A DNA stretch of 60,082 nt. Origin: Mycobacterium gordonae. Lineage in GTDB: Bacteria; Actinomycetota; Actinomycetes; Mycobacteriales; Mycobacteriaceae. Location: NCBI RefSeq assembly GCF_002101675.1, contig NZ_LQOY01000031.1, positions 1 through 60,082 on the forward strand. The letters are read 5' to 3'. The notes below the pieces were generated by a model. It was not told where the DNA came from, did no database searches, and saw nothing but the letters and a program-made list of their open reading frames with translations. This document shows positions 26,521-34,826 of this stretch, piece by piece. The position numbers and the translations under genes were made by a program. Numbering within the stretch: position 1 is the first letter of the stretch; the number at the start of each line of letters is the position of its first letter.

Positions 26521-27678
26521 TCAGCCCCCTGGGCTGATCGGTCCGCGGGGATCGCCGCTGGCCAGGCGGTAGATGCGGGCGGCGTTGTGGTGGGCAATCA
26601 GGTCGACCACCCGGATGGCGTCCGCCTCGCTCCAGTCGCCGGCTTCGACGAAGCCGTGCAGCACGCGGTCGATCCCGTTGCGCCACAGGGCGGCGCCGAG
26701 GAAATGCAGTTCCGCCGGCCCGAAGCCGTCCGACGAGTACAGGATTTTCCGGAAGGGCGCGAGCTCGAGGAGCCGTGCGATGAACGCCGGCGCCCGCGCG
26801 CCCAGATGGTTCACCGTCAGCCCGCCGTCGACGTACACGTTGTTGAAGGCCTGGGCCAGGTAGCCGGCTTCGCGCTCGTAGGGGTAGCAGTGCAGCAACA
26901 CGATCGGGGTGTGGCCCGAGTTGCGCAGAAAATCCAGCAGATACAACGGATTGGCCTTGCGCAGATCGCAATCGCGGTCGCCGAAACCCACATGGAATTG
27001 CAGCGGTTTGCCAAGTCGCAGCGCTTGATACAACCCGAATCGCAGCAGCACCCGATCGTGCAACCGCCCACCACCCTCGTCCCGCCAGCGTTGCGCGGCG
27101 GCCCGAACCTCGGTCGTGGGCGGCTCACTCAGGTCGCCGTCGAATCCACCCCGGTACGCCATGATCGACTTGGTGCCGACGGCGCCGGCGGCGCGGCGGT
27201 TCAAGATCTCTTCGAATGCAGACGGGTAATCTCCGCCGGCCTGCGCGGCCTGCTCGGCTACCTGCTCGAGACGCACCACTTCATAGGCGCGGCGACCGGA
27301 GATCTCGCCGAATTCGGCGAGGTCGGTTACCCCTTCGGCGAATCCGGTGTCGACCAGCCAGTTGCTCACTCCGGCGGCCGCCAGGAAGAGCCGTGCCAGT
27401 TCCGTCTCGTTGAACTGGCTGCGGCGCTCCCAATACTGCTGTGGCTCGACATGTTTGGGCAGACCGAGGACAGCGGCGCAGTGGTTGCGCACCGCGAAAC
27501 CGACTTGAGTGTCGAAACCGGAATCAAAGTCGGCAAGCGGCTCGGTATTGGCCTCGTTGAGCGCGTTCTCGAAACGCCGTCGGTCCCCCCCGGTCGACCA
27601 GCAGCCGTGCACATGCTGGTCGATCAGCGCCACCTGGCGAATATGCTGCGCCAGAGCGGATTGCGTCACCGGGGTCAT
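26521..27678 (-). CDS. Amidohydrolase (Rv1879-type), partner of GlnA3
   Basis: The 385-residue protein belongs to the amidohydrolase superfamily. HVH in LIDQHVHGCWSTGG supplies two metal ligands, LQFHVGFGDRDCDL and VLLHCYPYEREAGYLA supply further His ligands, and SSDGFGPAELHFLGA the late Asp. The barrel would bind one or two divalent metals. Its ATG overlaps the glnA3 stop codon by four bases (ATGA), so expression is coupled. In eukaryotic FluG/NodGS proteins, an amidohydrolase of this type is fused to a GlnA-like domain, which supports a joint role in gamma-glutamyl amide metabolism. Confidence 0.87.
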   Translation of the reverse strand: MTPVTQSALAQHIRQVALIDQHVHGCWSTGGDRRRFENALNEANTEPLADFDSGFDTQVGFAVRNHCAAVLGLPKHVEPQQYWERRSQFNETELARLFLAAAGVSNWLVDTGFAEGVTDLAEFGEISGRRAYEVVRLEQVAEQAAQAGGDYPSAFEEILNRRAAGAVGTKSIMAYRGGFDGDLSEPPTTEVRAAAQRWRDEGGGRLHDRVLLRFGLYQALRLGKPLQFHVGFGDRDCDLRKANPLYLLDFLRNSGHTPIVLLHCYPYEREAGYLAQAFNNVYVDGGLTVNHLGARAPAFIARLLELAPFRKILYSSDGFGPAELHFLGAALWRNGIDRVLHGFVEAGDWSEADAIRVVDLIAHHNAARIYRLASGDPRGPISPGG

Positions 27679-29036
27679 AGGCTCCAGGCCATCCGGAACT
27701 TGTCAGCCAGCGCGGCCGGTTCGAGGTCGCCGTAGCGGTCGTGTTCCATGCGGCGCACCGCGGTGACCATGTCGACCACCGGATCGCCGAGCAATTTCCG
27801 CATCAGCGCCGAATCGTTGAGGGCGGCTATGGCGTGCATCTGATCGTCGGGCAGCAGCCGGGTGCCGGCGTCCGCCCGGTCCGCTTCGGACAGCTGCGCC
27901 GGGTCGACCGTCGTTTCCACTGGCAACGCCGCTTCCCCGGTGATTCCGTCGAGAGCCAGCGCCAGAATCGCCGCCGAGGCCAGATAAGGGTTGGCCGAGG
28001 GGTCGACGATCTTCACTTCGACGTTGGCGCCGTGCGGATTTGCGGGTCCGCCCTCGATGAACCGCACCGCGGCCTCCCGGTTCTCGATGCCCCAGCAGGC
28101 GTAGGCTCCGGCCCAATTGCCGGGCCGCATCCGCAGGCCGGACACAATCGATCCGGCCAGGATTCCCTGGGCCTGGGGCAGGCCCCGCAGCACACCTGCC
28201 ACCGCAGCCTGTCCGGCCGTCGTCATGCCGCCGGGACCGGTTCCGCCGGAAAACAACGGCCCCTCCGGCGTCACAAGCGAAAAGTGTTGATGCGCACCAG
28301 ATCCCACGCTACCGGCGAACGGCGTGGGTGACAGGCTGATCCGCATCCCGTGGCGGCGGGCGGCGCGACCGATGACGATCCGCATCAGCACCAGCTGGTC
28401 GGCCGCGGTCACCGGCGGTTGCGGCGCCAGCGAGAGCTCGAACTGATTGGGTCCGTACTCGGGATGGAACTGCTCGATCACCACCCCTGCCACCGCCGCC
28501 CCGGCGAGTACGTCCCGGACGAACGCCTCGTGTTCGAGGACACCGGCCAGACCGTACTGCGCCCAGAGCGCGGCGGGCAGCCGGCCACCCTCGGGATCGA
28601 CCAGCAGGAACTCGATTTCGTGACCCACCGCGGCCTTGATGCCCGCCTCTTCGAGGGCGGCCTCGATCCGGCCGAGTGTCCCCCGGCTACAGACCGGGAC
28701 CGGGGTCCCGTCCTGGTGGAAGAAGCCGGCTGGTGACCATGCGAGCCCGTCGCCGATGATGCGCAACGCGGACAGGTCGATGCGCAGACGTTGATCCCCG
28801 ACCACGCTGACGTCGTCGGTGAACGCGATGCCGGATTGATCGATGGCGAAGGCGTGCCAAGTCGGGCTGGCACCCAGACCGGGATCGGCGAACGTGTTGG
28901 TCCGGCGGATCGGGACGGTCTTGGCCAGCGTGAGCCCCGCCGGGTTCACTACGGTGCCGATGACGGTGTCGACGCCTTCGGCCTCGAGTTGAGCGATGGC
29001 CGCAGCGGCGAGCGGGGTGGCGGTCATGGCAGCCAT
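27675..29036 (-). CDS. glnA3: Glutamine-synthetase-like ligase GlnA3
   Basis: The 453-residue protein is a type I glutamine-synthetase homologue corresponding to Rv1878. Key blocks are AAVGHEIEFLLVDPEGG (Glu ligands), QFHPEYGPNQFELSLAP, SVGSGAHQHFSLVTPEG (metal-binding His) and ACWGIENREAAVRFIEGG. GlnA3-type enzymes are not essential for glutamine synthesis; actinobacterial relatives glutamylate polyamines or other amines. The first ATG is at 29036; an in-frame ATG at 29027 gives 450 residues, the M. tuberculosis length. The amidohydrolase gene overlaps its 3' end. Confidence 0.92.
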   Translation of the reverse strand: MAAMTATPLAAAAIAQLEAEGVDTVIGTVVNPAGLTLAKTVPIRRTNTFADPGLGASPTWHAFAIDQSGIAFTDDVSVVGDQRLRIDLSALRIIGDGLAWSPAGFFHQDGTPVPVCSRGTLGRIEAALEEAGIKAAVGHEIEFLLVDPEGGRLPAALWAQYGLAGVLEHEAFVRDVLAGAAVAGVVIEQFHPEYGPNQFELSLAPQPPVTAADQLVLMRIVIGRAARRHGMRISLSPTPFAGSVGSGAHQHFSLVTPEGPLFSGGTGPGGMTTAGQAAVAGVLRGLPQAQGILAGSIVSGLRMRPGNWAGAYACWGIENREAAVRFIEGGPANPHGANVEVKIVDPSANPYLASAAILALALDGITGEAALPVETTVDPAQLSEADRADAGTRLLPDDQMHAIAALNDSALMRKLLGDPVVDMVTAVRRMEHDRYGDLEPAALADKFRMAWSL

Positions 29037-29065
29037 TGTGCGGTGCCGGCTGTGGCCCGCCTAGG

Positions 29066-29560
29066 TCAGGCTCGGCTGGGCAGCGTCAGTTTGCAGGCCT
29101 GGCCGATGTCCAGGGTGCGCAGCACCCGGCCCATGCCGACCCAGAGCGCGCACGAGATCGCCAGATCGGCAAGTAACTCATCGGAGAAATGTTCGGCGGC
29201 CCGGCTCCAGAAGTCCTCATCGTCGCGCAGTGCGGTGTGATCGGTGGAGAAGCGGTGTGCGAACTCGGCAGCCAACCGCTCCTGCTCGCTGTAGCCCGGC
29301 CAGGTCCGCCACTCGGCCGCGTGGTGGTAGAGCTCCTCGTCCACCCCCGCCGCCGGCCCGTCGGCGTCGCGGGTGTTGGCACAGACGATGCATTCGTTGT
29401 TGTCGGCAATCACGGCCCGGGCGATTTCGCGGGTGCGCAGCGGCAGGCGGTTGCTGGTGTACACGGCTCGGCTGAAATTGGCCATGGCGCCGCCGAGTTC
29501 AGGGGACTTCAGGACCCAGCCGGCGACGTCGTCGTCCGCGAAACTACCGATTCGGCTCAT
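29066..29560 (-). CDS. Carboxymuconolactone-decarboxylase/AhpD-like protein
   Basis: The 164-residue helical protein shows the AhpD-like motif AVIADNNECIVCANTRD, where the CxxC pair provides redox thiols; the usual downstream His is replaced by Arg-Asp, so peroxidase activity is uncertain. LPLRTREIARAVIA and the C-terminal helix ISCALWVGMGRVLRTLDIGQA are typical. The ATG at 29558-29560 gives a normal family length; a longer frame upstream lacks support. It lies between glnA3 and the MFS pump on the same strand. Confidence 0.8.
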   Translation of the reverse strand: MSRIGSFADDDVAGWVLKSPELGGAMANFSRAVYTSNRLPLRTREIARAVIADNNECIVCANTRDADGPAAGVDEELYHHAAEWRTWPGYSEQERLAAEFAHRFSTDHTALRDDEDFWSRAAEHFSDELLADLAISCALWVGMGRVLRTLDIGQACKLTLPSRA

Positions 29561-29647
29561 GGGCGAGATGGTACGCCCGGCCGATCCACTCTTGAAATTC
29601 GGCGCTGCTGAGCAGCGGGCCGGGGCGGGATGCACGGTGCGGTCGGG

Positions 29648-31699
29648 TCACCGACTCGCAATAGCCTCCGTTGCGGTGTCCTCATTCCAATCTCGTTGCG
29701 CGATAACGCGATACGCGACCCGGCCGAGGGCGGCCTCGACCTGTGCGCGGTCGGGGCGGACCGCGAATCCGGGTGATCGGGACAGCTTGTCGGTGATCCA
29801 GGCCAGCAGCAGCGAATACACGTACTGGACCTGTTCGGAGCCCGCGGGAGTGAGCCACAACCGGTCGCCGTCGCGGGTCACATAGCCCGCGGCCACCAGC
29901 CGGTTGAACGTGGGTTCCAGTACCTCGAACGGTATCCGCAGATTGTCGCCGATGTCGGTGAGCCGCGCGGTTCCGAAGAACTGCATGTAGCGGTTCACCC
30001 GCAGCAGCGCCCACAGCGCGGCGACGTCGAGCCGGCAATCGGGCCGCAGCGCGATGCTGCGCAGCCGCACGCCCGGCTCGCCGCGCAGCATCCGCGCAAT
30101 CGCGTTCTCCAGCAAGCGTTCCGGCGTATCGGTGGTCGGCATTCCGAACCCGTCACCGAGGTCGACCGCGCTGTTGTGGATGTCGCGCAACGGCACCTCG
30201 CGCAGGAACAGCGCCAGCACGAAACCGGCCGCCGCGACCGGCGCCGCGCACAGGAAGACCTGGGACAACGACTCCGCGTAGGCATGCACGATCGGGGTGG
30301 CCACGGCGGGCGGTTGGCGGTGCAGTGCGGCCGGCGAACTCACCGCGTCCCGGGGTGCGCCACTGGCCGCGAGGGCTGCGGCCAGCCGCGAGCTGAGGAA
30401 GTTGACGAACAGTGAACCGAAAATGGCCGCCCCGAACGAACTGCCGATGGTGCGGAAGAAACTCACCCCGGAGGTGGCCACACCCAGGTCCTCGAAATCG
30501 GACGTGTTCTGCACGATGAGCACCAGCACCTGCATCGACAGTCCGATGCCGGCGCCGAGGATGAACAGATAAAGCGATTGCAGCAGCGCCGACGTCGAGC
30601 GGTCCATGGTGGACATCAGCAGGAAAGCCAGAGTCATCAGCGCGGTGCCGGCCACCGGGAAGATCTTGTAGCGCCCGGTGCGGCCGACGATGCTGCCGCT
30701 GCCGGTCGAGGTGATCAACATGCCGGCCACCATCGGCAGCGTGCGCAGGCCCGACGTGGTGGCCGAGACACCGTTGACGTACTGCATAAAGGTCGGCAGG
30801 AACGTCATCGCGCCCAGCATCGCGAACCCGACGACGAAGGACAGCACACAGCACACGGTGAACACCGGACTGGCGAACAGCCGGATCGGCAGAATCGGTG
30901 CGGTTGCCCGGTTTTCCACCCAGACGAACACGCCCAGGGTGACCGCGGCGCCGGCGAACAACCCGATGATGGTCGGCGACCCCCAGGCGTAGACGGTGCC
31001 TCCCCAACTGGTGGCCAAGGTCAGGCCGGCGGCGCTCAGGCCGATGAATACGATCCCGGCGTAGTCCACCACGGGTTTGGCCGCGGTGGTGAGCGCCGGA
31101 ATCGCGGCGGCCGCCACGCAGATCACCACCAGCGAGACCGGCAGGTTGATCCAGAACGCCCACCGCCAGGTCAGGTAGTCGGTGAAGTAGCCCCCGAGCA
31201 ACGGGCCGACGACCGTGGTGACGCCGAACACGGCGCCCAGAATTCCCTGATATCGGCCCCGCTCGCGTAGCGGCACCACTTCACCGATCAGCGCACTGGC
31301 GGTGACGGTGATGGCGCCGCCGCCGATGCCCTGCAGGGCTCGCGATCCCACCAGCATGGTCATCGACTGCGCCAGCCCGCACAGCACCGATCCGGCCACG
31401 AAGAACAGCACGGCGGCCTGGAAGACCCGTTTGCGGCCGTACAGGTCGCCCAATTTGCCCACCAGTGCGGTGACGATCGTCGAGGCCAGCAGATAACTGG
31501 TGACCACCCACGACTGCCGTCCGGCGTCGCCGAGGTCGGCGACGATCGTGGGCAGCGCGGTTGCGACGATGGTCTGGTCGAGCGCCGCGAGCAGCATTCC
31601 GAGCACGATCGCGACGAAGATCAAGTTGCGTCGCTGGGGAGTGAGTGGCGCGCTGCCAGGCCCGGTATCGGCAGGCGCGTCAACTGTGGTGGTCGTCAT
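29648..31699 (-). CDS. DHA2-type MFS multidrug transporter with C-terminal winged-helix-like domain (Rv1877-type)
   Basis: The 683-residue protein is a 14-helix EmrB/QacA-family drug/proton antiporter. Motif A-like GKLGDLYGRKRVFQ, motif LALFVVALDQTI-type (VLGMLLAALDQTIVATALP) and motif C-like GAVFGVTTVVGPLLGG are present. After about residue 530 a cytoplasmic extension of some 150 residues follows: DVAALWALLRVNRYMQFFG, LEPTFNRLVAAGYVTRDGD and RLWLTPAGSEQVQYV, the pattern of a MarR-type winged helix. The ATG at 31697-31699 has GACGGGA just before it. A tandem paralog lies immediately upstream at 31762-33828. Confidence 0.9.
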   Translation of the reverse strand: MTTTTVDAPADTGPGSAPLTPQRRNLIFVAIVLGMLLAALDQTIVATALPTIVADLGDAGRQSWVVTSYLLASTIVTALVGKLGDLYGRKRVFQAAVLFFVAGSVLCGLAQSMTMLVGSRALQGIGGGAITVTASALIGEVVPLRERGRYQGILGAVFGVTTVVGPLLGGYFTDYLTWRWAFWINLPVSLVVICVAAAAIPALTTAAKPVVDYAGIVFIGLSAAGLTLATSWGGTVYAWGSPTIIGLFAGAAVTLGVFVWVENRATAPILPIRLFASPVFTVCCVLSFVVGFAMLGAMTFLPTFMQYVNGVSATTSGLRTLPMVAGMLITSTGSGSIVGRTGRYKIFPVAGTALMTLAFLLMSTMDRSTSALLQSLYLFILGAGIGLSMQVLVLIVQNTSDFEDLGVATSGVSFFRTIGSSFGAAIFGSLFVNFLSSRLAAALAASGAPRDAVSSPAALHRQPPAVATPIVHAYAESLSQVFLCAAPVAAAGFVLALFLREVPLRDIHNSAVDLGDGFGMPTTDTPERLLENAIARMLRGEPGVRLRSIALRPDCRLDVAALWALLRVNRYMQFFGTARLTDIGDNLRIPFEVLEPTFNRLVAAGYVTRDGDRLWLTPAGSEQVQYVYSLLLAWITDKLSRSPGFAVRPDRAQVEAALGRVAYRVIAQRDWNEDTATEAIASR

Positions 31700-31761
31700 T
31701 CCCGTCTTTCGGTCGGCACGCAGGCGCAAGCGCACACCTGGATGCCCCCGATCGAGTCGTC

Positions 31762-33828
31762 CTAACCGGCGAGCGCGCGCGGCTCTGCCAGGTCGTCCAG
31801 GTCCTGATACCAGTCGCGTTGCACCAGCACACCATCGGTGATTCGCTGCAGGGCGGCCTCGAATTCGTCGTTACCCGGCTGTTCGGCGAAGTCGGCCGAC
31901 AACGCCAACCGGTCGGTCAGCCATCGGCGGATCATCGCTGACAGCGAGTCGACCTGGCGTTGCCCGGCCGGAGTGAGCGACAGGGTGTCGCCGTCGCGCA
32001 GGACGAACCCGTCCTCGAGCAGGCGGTCGAAGACCGGTTCGAGGACCGCGGGGGGCACGTGCAGATGACCGGCGATGTCACTGAGCCGCGCGGCTTCGAA
32101 GAACCGCTGGTACTGATAGATCCGCAGCACACCCCACAACCCGGCCACGTCGAGCTCGCAATCAGGTTGTTCGGCAATGTCGTCCAGTCGTACCGCGGGC
32201 GCTTCGGCCAGCAGGTGTCCCACCGCAATTTCCAGGACATCCTCGGGCGATTTGGTCCTTGGCACCGCAAAGCCGTCCCCCAGGCAACCGGGGCTGTCGT
32301 GAATTTCGTTGAGCGGACCTTCGCTCAGGAACAGCGCAAAGATGAACCCGACCAGCGCGATAAAGGCCGCGCAAAGAAAAACCTGCGTCAGCGAGCCGGC
32401 ATAGGCCCGTACGATCGGAGCGGCCACATTGTGCGGGAGCCGGTGCAAGGCGCCCGGAGAATGCGCGGCCGCAGCGGACACACCGGCGGTGTTCAAGGCC
32501 GCACCAATTCGCCGGCTGAGGAAGTTCGCGAATAATGCGCCGAATATCGCCGCGCCGAAAGAACCGCCGACCACGCGGAAGAAGGTGACCCCCGAGGTGG
32601 CCACGCCCAGGTCCTCGAAAGGCGAGGTGTTCTGGACGATCAGAATCAGCACCTGCATGGCGAATCCGATGCCGGCTCCGAGGATGACCAGATAGAACGC
32701 CTGGGCGGGCCACGGCGTCGCTTCGTCCATCCGTGCCATCAGCAGGAACCCGACTGCCATCAACGCGGTACCGGCCAGCGGGAAGATCTTGTACCGGCCC
32801 GTCCGGCCGACCAGGATGCCCGCGGCCACCGACGTGGTCAGCAGGCCGAGGACCATCGGCAGCGTCCGCAGCCCCGACGTGGTCGCCGAAACGCCGTTGA
32901 CGTAGCGCAGGTACATGGGCACGAAGGTGAGCGCGCCCAGCATGGCGAAACCGACGAGCAACGACAGGACGGAGCAGACCGCGAAAACGGGGCTGCGAAA
33001 CAGTCGCGGCGGCAGGATGCCGGCAGCCGCCCGGCTCTCCACCCACACGAAGGCGCTCAGCGTCACCGCCGCACCGGCAAACAGCCCGATGATCGGCGCC
33101 GAGGCCCAGGGATAGTGCGTACCGCCCCAACTGGTGGCCATGATCAGCGACGTCATCGCCACGGCGATCAGCACTATGCCGAGGTAGTCAATGGCCGGCC
33201 TGGGGCGGCGGGGCAACGCGGGGATGGCGGCCGCGGTGAGCGCGATAATCCCTACCGCGACCGGCGCATTGATCCAGAACGCCCATCGCCAGCTCAGATA
33301 GTCGGTGAAGATGCCCCCGAACAGTGGGCCGGCCACCGTGGTGACTCCGAACACCGCGCCCAGGATGCCCTGATAGCGGCCCCGGTCGCGGAGCGGAAAG
33401 ACCTCGCCGATCAAGGCTGCCGCGGTGACTGAAATCGCACCGGCGCCGATGCCCTGCAGCGCGCGGGAGACCGACAGCATGGCCATCGAGTCCGAGACCC
33501 CGCACAGCACCGAGCCGGCCAGGAACAGCGCGATGGAACTATGCAGCACCAGCTTGCGGCCCAGCAGGTCACCCAGCTTGCCCGCCACCGGAATGACGAC
33601 GATTCCGCCGAGCAGGTAGGCGGACACCACCCAGGACTGGTGGATGGAGTCGCCCAGGTCATCGACGATGGTCGGTAGTGCGGGTACCACCACGGTCTGG
33701 TTCATCGCGGCGACGAGCACGGCGAGCATCAGCCCCGCGAATATGACATTGCGGCGTTGCGGACCGATCGAAGCGCAGGGAGATGGGGTGCCGGCGGAGG
33801 CGGTCGCCGGTGCGGTCGGGCTCGTCAT
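31762..33828 (-). CDS. DHA2-type MFS transporter, tandem paralog with winged-helix-like tail
   Basis: The 688-residue protein is a close paralog of the downstream transporter, with the same 14-helix core (LAVLVAAMNQTVVVPALP, GKLGDLLGRKLVLH, GAVFGVTTVAGPLFGG) and the same C-terminal domain (DVAGLWGVLRIYQYQRFFE, LEPVFDRLLEDGFVLRDGD, LSLTPAGQRQVDSL). The first-helix Asp of the downstream copy (LDQTI) is Asn here (MNQTV), which may change proton coupling. GGGAG lies six bases before the ATG. Only 62 bases separate the genes, so this is a recent tandem duplication with likely co-transcription. Substrates are unknown. Confidence 0.9.
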   Translation of the reverse strand: MTSPTAPATASAGTPSPCASIGPQRRNVIFAGLMLAVLVAAMNQTVVVPALPTIVDDLGDSIHQSWVVSAYLLGGIVVIPVAGKLGDLLGRKLVLHSSIALFLAGSVLCGVSDSMAMLSVSRALQGIGAGAISVTAAALIGEVFPLRDRGRYQGILGAVFGVTTVAGPLFGGIFTDYLSWRWAFWINAPVAVGIIALTAAAIPALPRRPRPAIDYLGIVLIAVAMTSLIMATSWGGTHYPWASAPIIGLFAGAAVTLSAFVWVESRAAAGILPPRLFRSPVFAVCSVLSLLVGFAMLGALTFVPMYLRYVNGVSATTSGLRTLPMVLGLLTTSVAAGILVGRTGRYKIFPLAGTALMAVGFLLMARMDEATPWPAQAFYLVILGAGIGFAMQVLILIVQNTSPFEDLGVATSGVTFFRVVGGSFGAAIFGALFANFLSRRIGAALNTAGVSAAAAHSPGALHRLPHNVAAPIVRAYAGSLTQVFLCAAFIALVGFIFALFLSEGPLNEIHDSPGCLGDGFAVPRTKSPEDVLEIAVGHLLAEAPAVRLDDIAEQPDCELDVAGLWGVLRIYQYQRFFEAARLSDIAGHLHVPPAVLEPVFDRLLEDGFVLRDGDTLSLTPAGQRQVDSLSAMIRRWLTDRLALSADFAEQPGNDEFEAALQRITDGVLVQRDWYQDLDDLAEPRALAG

Positions 33829-33870
33829 CGTTGACTCCCGTCGAGGTCGGAGCCCGCGCGTGGCCCCGGA

Positions 33871-34350
33871 TTAAGTTGGTGGCCGGGAGACGCACTGTGC
33901 CGAGTACAGCGCCTCTCCGAGTTTGTCCATCAATTCCAGCTGCGTTTGAAGGTAGTCGAGATGAAGTTCCTCGTCTGCAACGATTTTTTCTAGCAGCTGA
34001 GCGCTGGTGCTGTCTTGCTTTTCGCGACACATGATGATGCCGGGCTTCAGCCGATTCAGCACTTCGATTTCGATCGCCATATCGGCCTCGAATTGCTCCC
34101 GCAATGTCTGGCCGACGCGCAATGAGCCGATGCGCTGATAGTTGGGCAGGCCGTCAAGCAGCAAAATGCGATCGGTGATCTCTTCGGCGTGCCGCATTTC
34201 GTCGAACGATTCCGCCCGGGTGTGCTGCGCCAGTTCGGTGAAGCCCCAGTTCTCCTGCATCTTCGCGTGCAGAAAATACTGGTTGATGGCGGTCAGTTCG
34301 CTGGTCAACTGCTCGTTGAGTAGACGTAAGACGTCTGGATCGCCTTGCAT
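33871..34350 (-). CDS. bfrA: Bacterioferritin BfrA
   Basis: BfrA forms a 24-subunit heme-containing shell that oxidises Fe(II) and stores iron. The 159-residue protein begins MQGDPDVLRLLNEQLTSEL. The ferroxidase ligands Glu18, Glu51 and His54 are present, together with heme ligand Met52 in FDEMRHAEE and the later EADMAIEIE and ADEELHLDYL segments. The ATG at 34348-34350 has AGGAG four bases upstream; an upstream extension is rejected. It is divergent from bfd, with tandem IdeR-like boxes between them. Confidence 0.96.
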   Translation of the reverse strand: MQGDPDVLRLLNEQLTSELTAINQYFLHAKMQENWGFTELAQHTRAESFDEMRHAEEITDRILLLDGLPNYQRIGSLRVGQTLREQFEADMAIEIEVLNRLKPGIIMCREKQDSTSAQLLEKIVADEELHLDYLQTQLELMDKLGEALYSAQCVSRPPT

Positions 34351-34537
34351 GATCACTCCTACGGTGTGAAGGCTGTCAGTCGATCCGCAAGGCGGGCTGG
34401 GCTGTAGCGCGCCTGGCGGGTAGAGCGGCACGGTTGAGTGCCGGTTTCAATCTAGTGCAGCCGAGGCGACTGAGCCCACGCTTAATTGCGCCATCGGCGC
34501 GTCTGGCCGCGGCGCAATCGTGATCACCCGTTTTTAC
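34351..34537. other. bfrA upstream region
   Basis: These 187 bases separate the bfrA start from the first IdeR-like box. They must hold the bfrA promoter and untranslated leader. I see no gene or repeat here. Confidence 0.5.
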
Positions 34538-34556
34538 TTAGGTTAGACTCTGCTAA
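34538..34556. promoter_or_regulatory. IdeR iron box, copy 1
   Basis: TTAGGTTAGACTCTGCTAA matches the 19-base IdeR consensus TTAGGTTAGGCTAACCTAA in the whole left half and at most right-half positions. IdeR-Fe(II) represses iron uptake genes and activates storage genes such as bfrA through tandem boxes. Confidence 0.75.
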
Positions 34557-34561
34557 CCGAC

Positions 34562-34580
34562 TTAGGTTAGACTCCACTAA
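34562..34580. promoter_or_regulatory. IdeR iron box, copy 2
   Basis: TTAGGTTAGACTCCACTAA repeats the first box 24 bases downstream, a little over two helical turns. It lies 49 bases before the bfd start, where IdeR could block that promoter. Confidence 0.75.
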
Positions 34581-34581
34581 T

Positions 34582-34629
34582 ATGACCACACAGTACGCGC
34601 TTCCTGCATCCGCGGGTGGAGTGTGCTGA
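34582..34629 (+). CDS. Possible 15-codon leader peptide overlapping the bfd start
   Basis: An ATG at 34582, two bases after IdeR box 2, opens a 15-codon frame (MTTQYALPASAGGVC) whose TGA overlaps the bfd ATG as TGATG. The bfd ribosome-binding site lies inside it. This geometry would allow translational coupling or attenuation. It has no ribosome-binding site of its own, so it would need leaderless or weak initiation. Confidence 0.3.
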   Translation: MTTQYALPASAGGVC

Positions 34630-34826
34630 TGTACGTGTGCCTGTGCGTTGGAGCCACCAATCAGACGGTGTGTGACGCCGTCGCCCGCGGCGCGTCGACA
34701 TCCAAGGAAGTAGCCGCTCTGTGCGGCGCCGGTGGCGACTGCGGGCGCTGCCGCCGCACGCTGCGGGCGATCATCTCCGCTGCCCGCATGGACCAGGCTG
34801 AACTTCAGCCCGCATCGTCCGCCTAG
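34629..34826 (+). CDS. bfd: Bacterioferritin-associated ferredoxin Bfd ([2Fe-2S])
   Basis: Bfd reduces the bacterioferritin core so stored iron can leave. The 65-residue protein has the Cys-x-Cys motif YVCLCVG and the Cys-x-x-Cys pair in GDCGRCRRTL, the four ligands of the Bfd-type [2Fe-2S] cluster. The ATG at 34629 is preceded by GGAG seven bases upstream. It is divergent from bfrA and downstream of the IdeR-like boxes. Its 3' end overlaps the convergent enoyl-CoA hydratase gene by four bases. I do not recall this gene beside bfrA in M. tuberculosis. Confidence 0.92.
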   Translation: MYVCLCVGATNQTVCDAVARGASTSKEVAALCGAGGDCGRCRRTLRAIISAARMDQAELQPASSA

